From positions 1 to 34,433 of the forward strand of contig CAYMCV010000011.1 in assembly GCA_964389005.1 (NCBI GenBank): 34,433 nt of DNA. Direction: 5' to 3'. The position numbers were made by a program, and so were the translations under genes. The notes beneath the pieces are model-generated. The model did not search any database. It saw only the letters and a program-made list of their open reading frames with translations, and had not been told where the DNA came from. Positions within the stretch are counted from its first letter, which is position 1; the number at the start of each line of letters is the position of its first letter. The stretch comes from CAYMCV01 sp964389005 (lineage in GTDB: Bacteria; Bacillota; Clostridia; Lachnospirales; Lachnospiraceae). Shown here piece after piece: positions 33,531 to 34,433 of this stretch.

Positions 33531-33575
33531 TATTTCCTCCAAAATTAAGTTTGTTCTTTTTTTAACAATATGACC

Positions 33576-33603
33576 ATTATACCATCCGGATTTAGAAAAG
33601 CAA
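33576..33603 (-). promoter_or_regulatory. Promoter of transporter operon
   Basis: On the minus strand TTGCTT (33598-33603) and TATAAT (33576-33581) are 16 bases apart, and TGG precedes TATAAT (extended -10). It lies 46 bases upstream of the first lipoprotein gene. Confidence 0.7.
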
Positions 33604-33636
33604 GGCGTTTGTTGCATTGATATTCTTACAATTTCC

Positions 33637-34146
33637 TTACGGATTGCTTTTCTGCGCGCGTTCTTCCTGTAGCAGACGTTCACACTCGGCAAAGCGTTCA
33701 TTCAGCTTCTCGCTCCGTTGGTTTATTGCATCCAATCGAATCTGCATCCGTACTTTGAGGCCGGAATCATTCTCCACATGCAACTTGTCCGCACATTTCA
33801 CCCAGAAGTTCGCCGCAGAATGCCTCATCAACGATCTGATTACCATAAAAATCAATATGCATACCGATGCAATTGTACATGCGCCAAGTCCTGTTGCAAA
33901 AACCATCGCCGCCGCCAACTGATAGTAATTCTGTGACAGACCGAAATACGCCAAAACAAGCAAAGATAAAATGAATGAAACAATTCCGAAGACTGCCATT
34001 TTACCTTTTTCATCTTTTTTCATTTCAATGATTCGCAAAATCTCGCCTTCTGTCTCCAGCCGTTCAAATTCCAAATCTGCAATATCATCGCGAAGTTGAT
34101 AAAAACTGTTCAACAGTTGCAACTCTCTCTCCGACGCTTCCCACAT
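33637..34146 (-). CDS. Hypothetical coiled-coil membrane protein
   Basis: 169 residues that I do not recognise. An N-terminal amphipathic coiled coil (about 1-45, rich in Glu, Leu and Arg) is followed by two hydrophobic segments (about 50-72 and 76-103), and the C-terminal half is another charged coiled coil ending in EERAQKSNP. The start is ATG 34146 with GGAGGG upstream; a frame up to 34173 is less likely. It has its own promoter at 34185-34213. It may be a structural or sensory protein of the envelope, but nothing in the sequence says more. Confidence 0.7.
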   Translation of the reverse strand: MWEASERELQLLNSFYQLRDDIADLEFERLETEGEILRIIEMKKDEKGKMAVFGIVSFILSLLVLAYFGLSQNYYQLAAAMVFATGLGACTIASVCILIFMVIRSLMRHSAANFWVKCADKLHVENDSGLKVRMQIRLDAINQRSEKLNERFAECERLLQEERAQKSNP

Positions 34147-34184
34147 GAAGTTTACTCCCTCCGGTACCCTCATTCACTGTTTCT

Positions 34185-34213
34185 ATCATACAATGCTCAT
34201 ATGCATATTTCAA
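34185..34213 (-). promoter_or_regulatory. Sigma-A promoter of hypothetical protein gene
   Basis: On the minus strand TTGAAA (34208-34213) and TATGAT (34185-34190) are separated by 17 bases, about 40 bases before the start codon at 34146. Confidence 0.72.
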
Positions 34214-34326
34214 GAAAAGTTCCGACACTTCATCAAAGAAACACAAAATCGCCGCCGTTCATATTGTCTTTAGTTATCTTAACACACAAATCTTAAAATA
34301 GCCTTGAAAAATATCTGTTGATACAC

Positions 34327-34362
34327 AAAAAAGCACTTCGTTCAATCATATGAACGAAGTGC
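34327..34362 (-). terminator. Rho-independent terminator after tRNA-Arg
   Basis: A 12-bp perfect stem GCACTTCGTTCA / TGAACGAAGTGC with a six-base loop is followed on the minus strand by TTTTTT. It lies 10 bases beyond the 3' end of the tRNA. Confidence 0.9.
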
Positions 34363-34371
34363 CTCTGTTTC

Positions 34372-34433
34372 CGTGCGCTAGAGGATTCGAACCCCCGACC
34401 TTTTGGTCCGTAGCCAAACGCTCTATCCAGCTG
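34372..34433 (-). tRNA. tRNA-Arg(ACG), 5' end cut by window edge
   Basis: On the minus strand the D-arm part, then the anticodon stem TTTGG/CCAAA with loop CTACGGA (anticodon ACG, Arg), a short variable loop and the T-arm GGGGG-TTCGAAT-CCTCT can be read. The 3' acceptor strand is AGCGCAC plus discriminator G at 34372. CCA is not encoded. The 5' acceptor strand lies outside the window. Confidence 0.9.

Overview
The window looks like draft chromosome of an endospore-forming, Gram-positive Clostridia-type Firmicute, plausibly Lachnospiraceae. The evidence is an alpha/beta small acid-soluble spore protein gene, strong GGAGG-type ribosome binding sites on nearly every gene, TTGACA/TATAAT-type promoters, a CUT1 sugar importer without its own ATPase, and moderate base composition. 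I assign no species. A 51-base run of N at 9646-9696 lies inside psd, so that gene is split by an assembly gap and not by mutation. Almost all genes are on the minus strand.

Layout. 1-1145 is the trigger factor gene, cut at its C-terminus. 1385-2368 (+) is an APH-like phosphotransferase. Its last codons run into a 15-bp minisatellite (2361-2632), followed by three tandem hairpin repeats (2654-2850) and a two-copy 48-bp repeat (2943-3052). 13307 down to 3154 is a tight seven-gene operon of lipid-type enzymes: CarS/CDP-archaeol-synthase-like, a rifampin-phosphotransferase-like dikinase, phosphatidylserine decarboxylase, a UbiA prenyltransferase, a second dikinase, a GNAT-like acyltransferase, and an acyl-CoA synthetase. 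13466-13780 (+) is a lone small membrane protein with its own promoter and terminator. 15778-13863 is a three-gene unit: a MerR regulator with membrane helices, a YbjQ-family protein and a CPBP protease-like protein, read from a textbook 19-bp-spacer MerR promoter.

21148-15972 carries a GH25 muramidase with SH3 domains, a ManC-type mannose-1-phosphate guanylyltransferase, an AraC/GyrI-like regulator and a MATE transporter, all on the minus strand. 21348-21551 (+) is the spore protein with a bidirectional terminator. 33530 down to 21609 may be one long transcript: solute-binding lipoprotein, MalF and MalG permeases, a HlyD/MacA-type adaptor, a two-helix MacB-like protein, a second paralogous solute-binding lipoprotein, HflK, HflC and a DJ-1/PfpI protein. 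A coiled-coil membrane protein (34146-33637) and the 3' part of a tRNA-Arg(ACG) gene close the window.

Two systems stand out. The first is the lipid operon. Two ATP-dependent dikinases lacking a PEP barrel sit between lipid-headgroup, prenyl and acyl enzymes, which suggests an undescribed modified phospholipid or prenyl lipid pathway. The second is the hybrid transporter operon. It combines importer permeases with exporter-type HlyD and MacB-like parts, and has two binding proteins that carry a beta-propeller-like N-terminal half.
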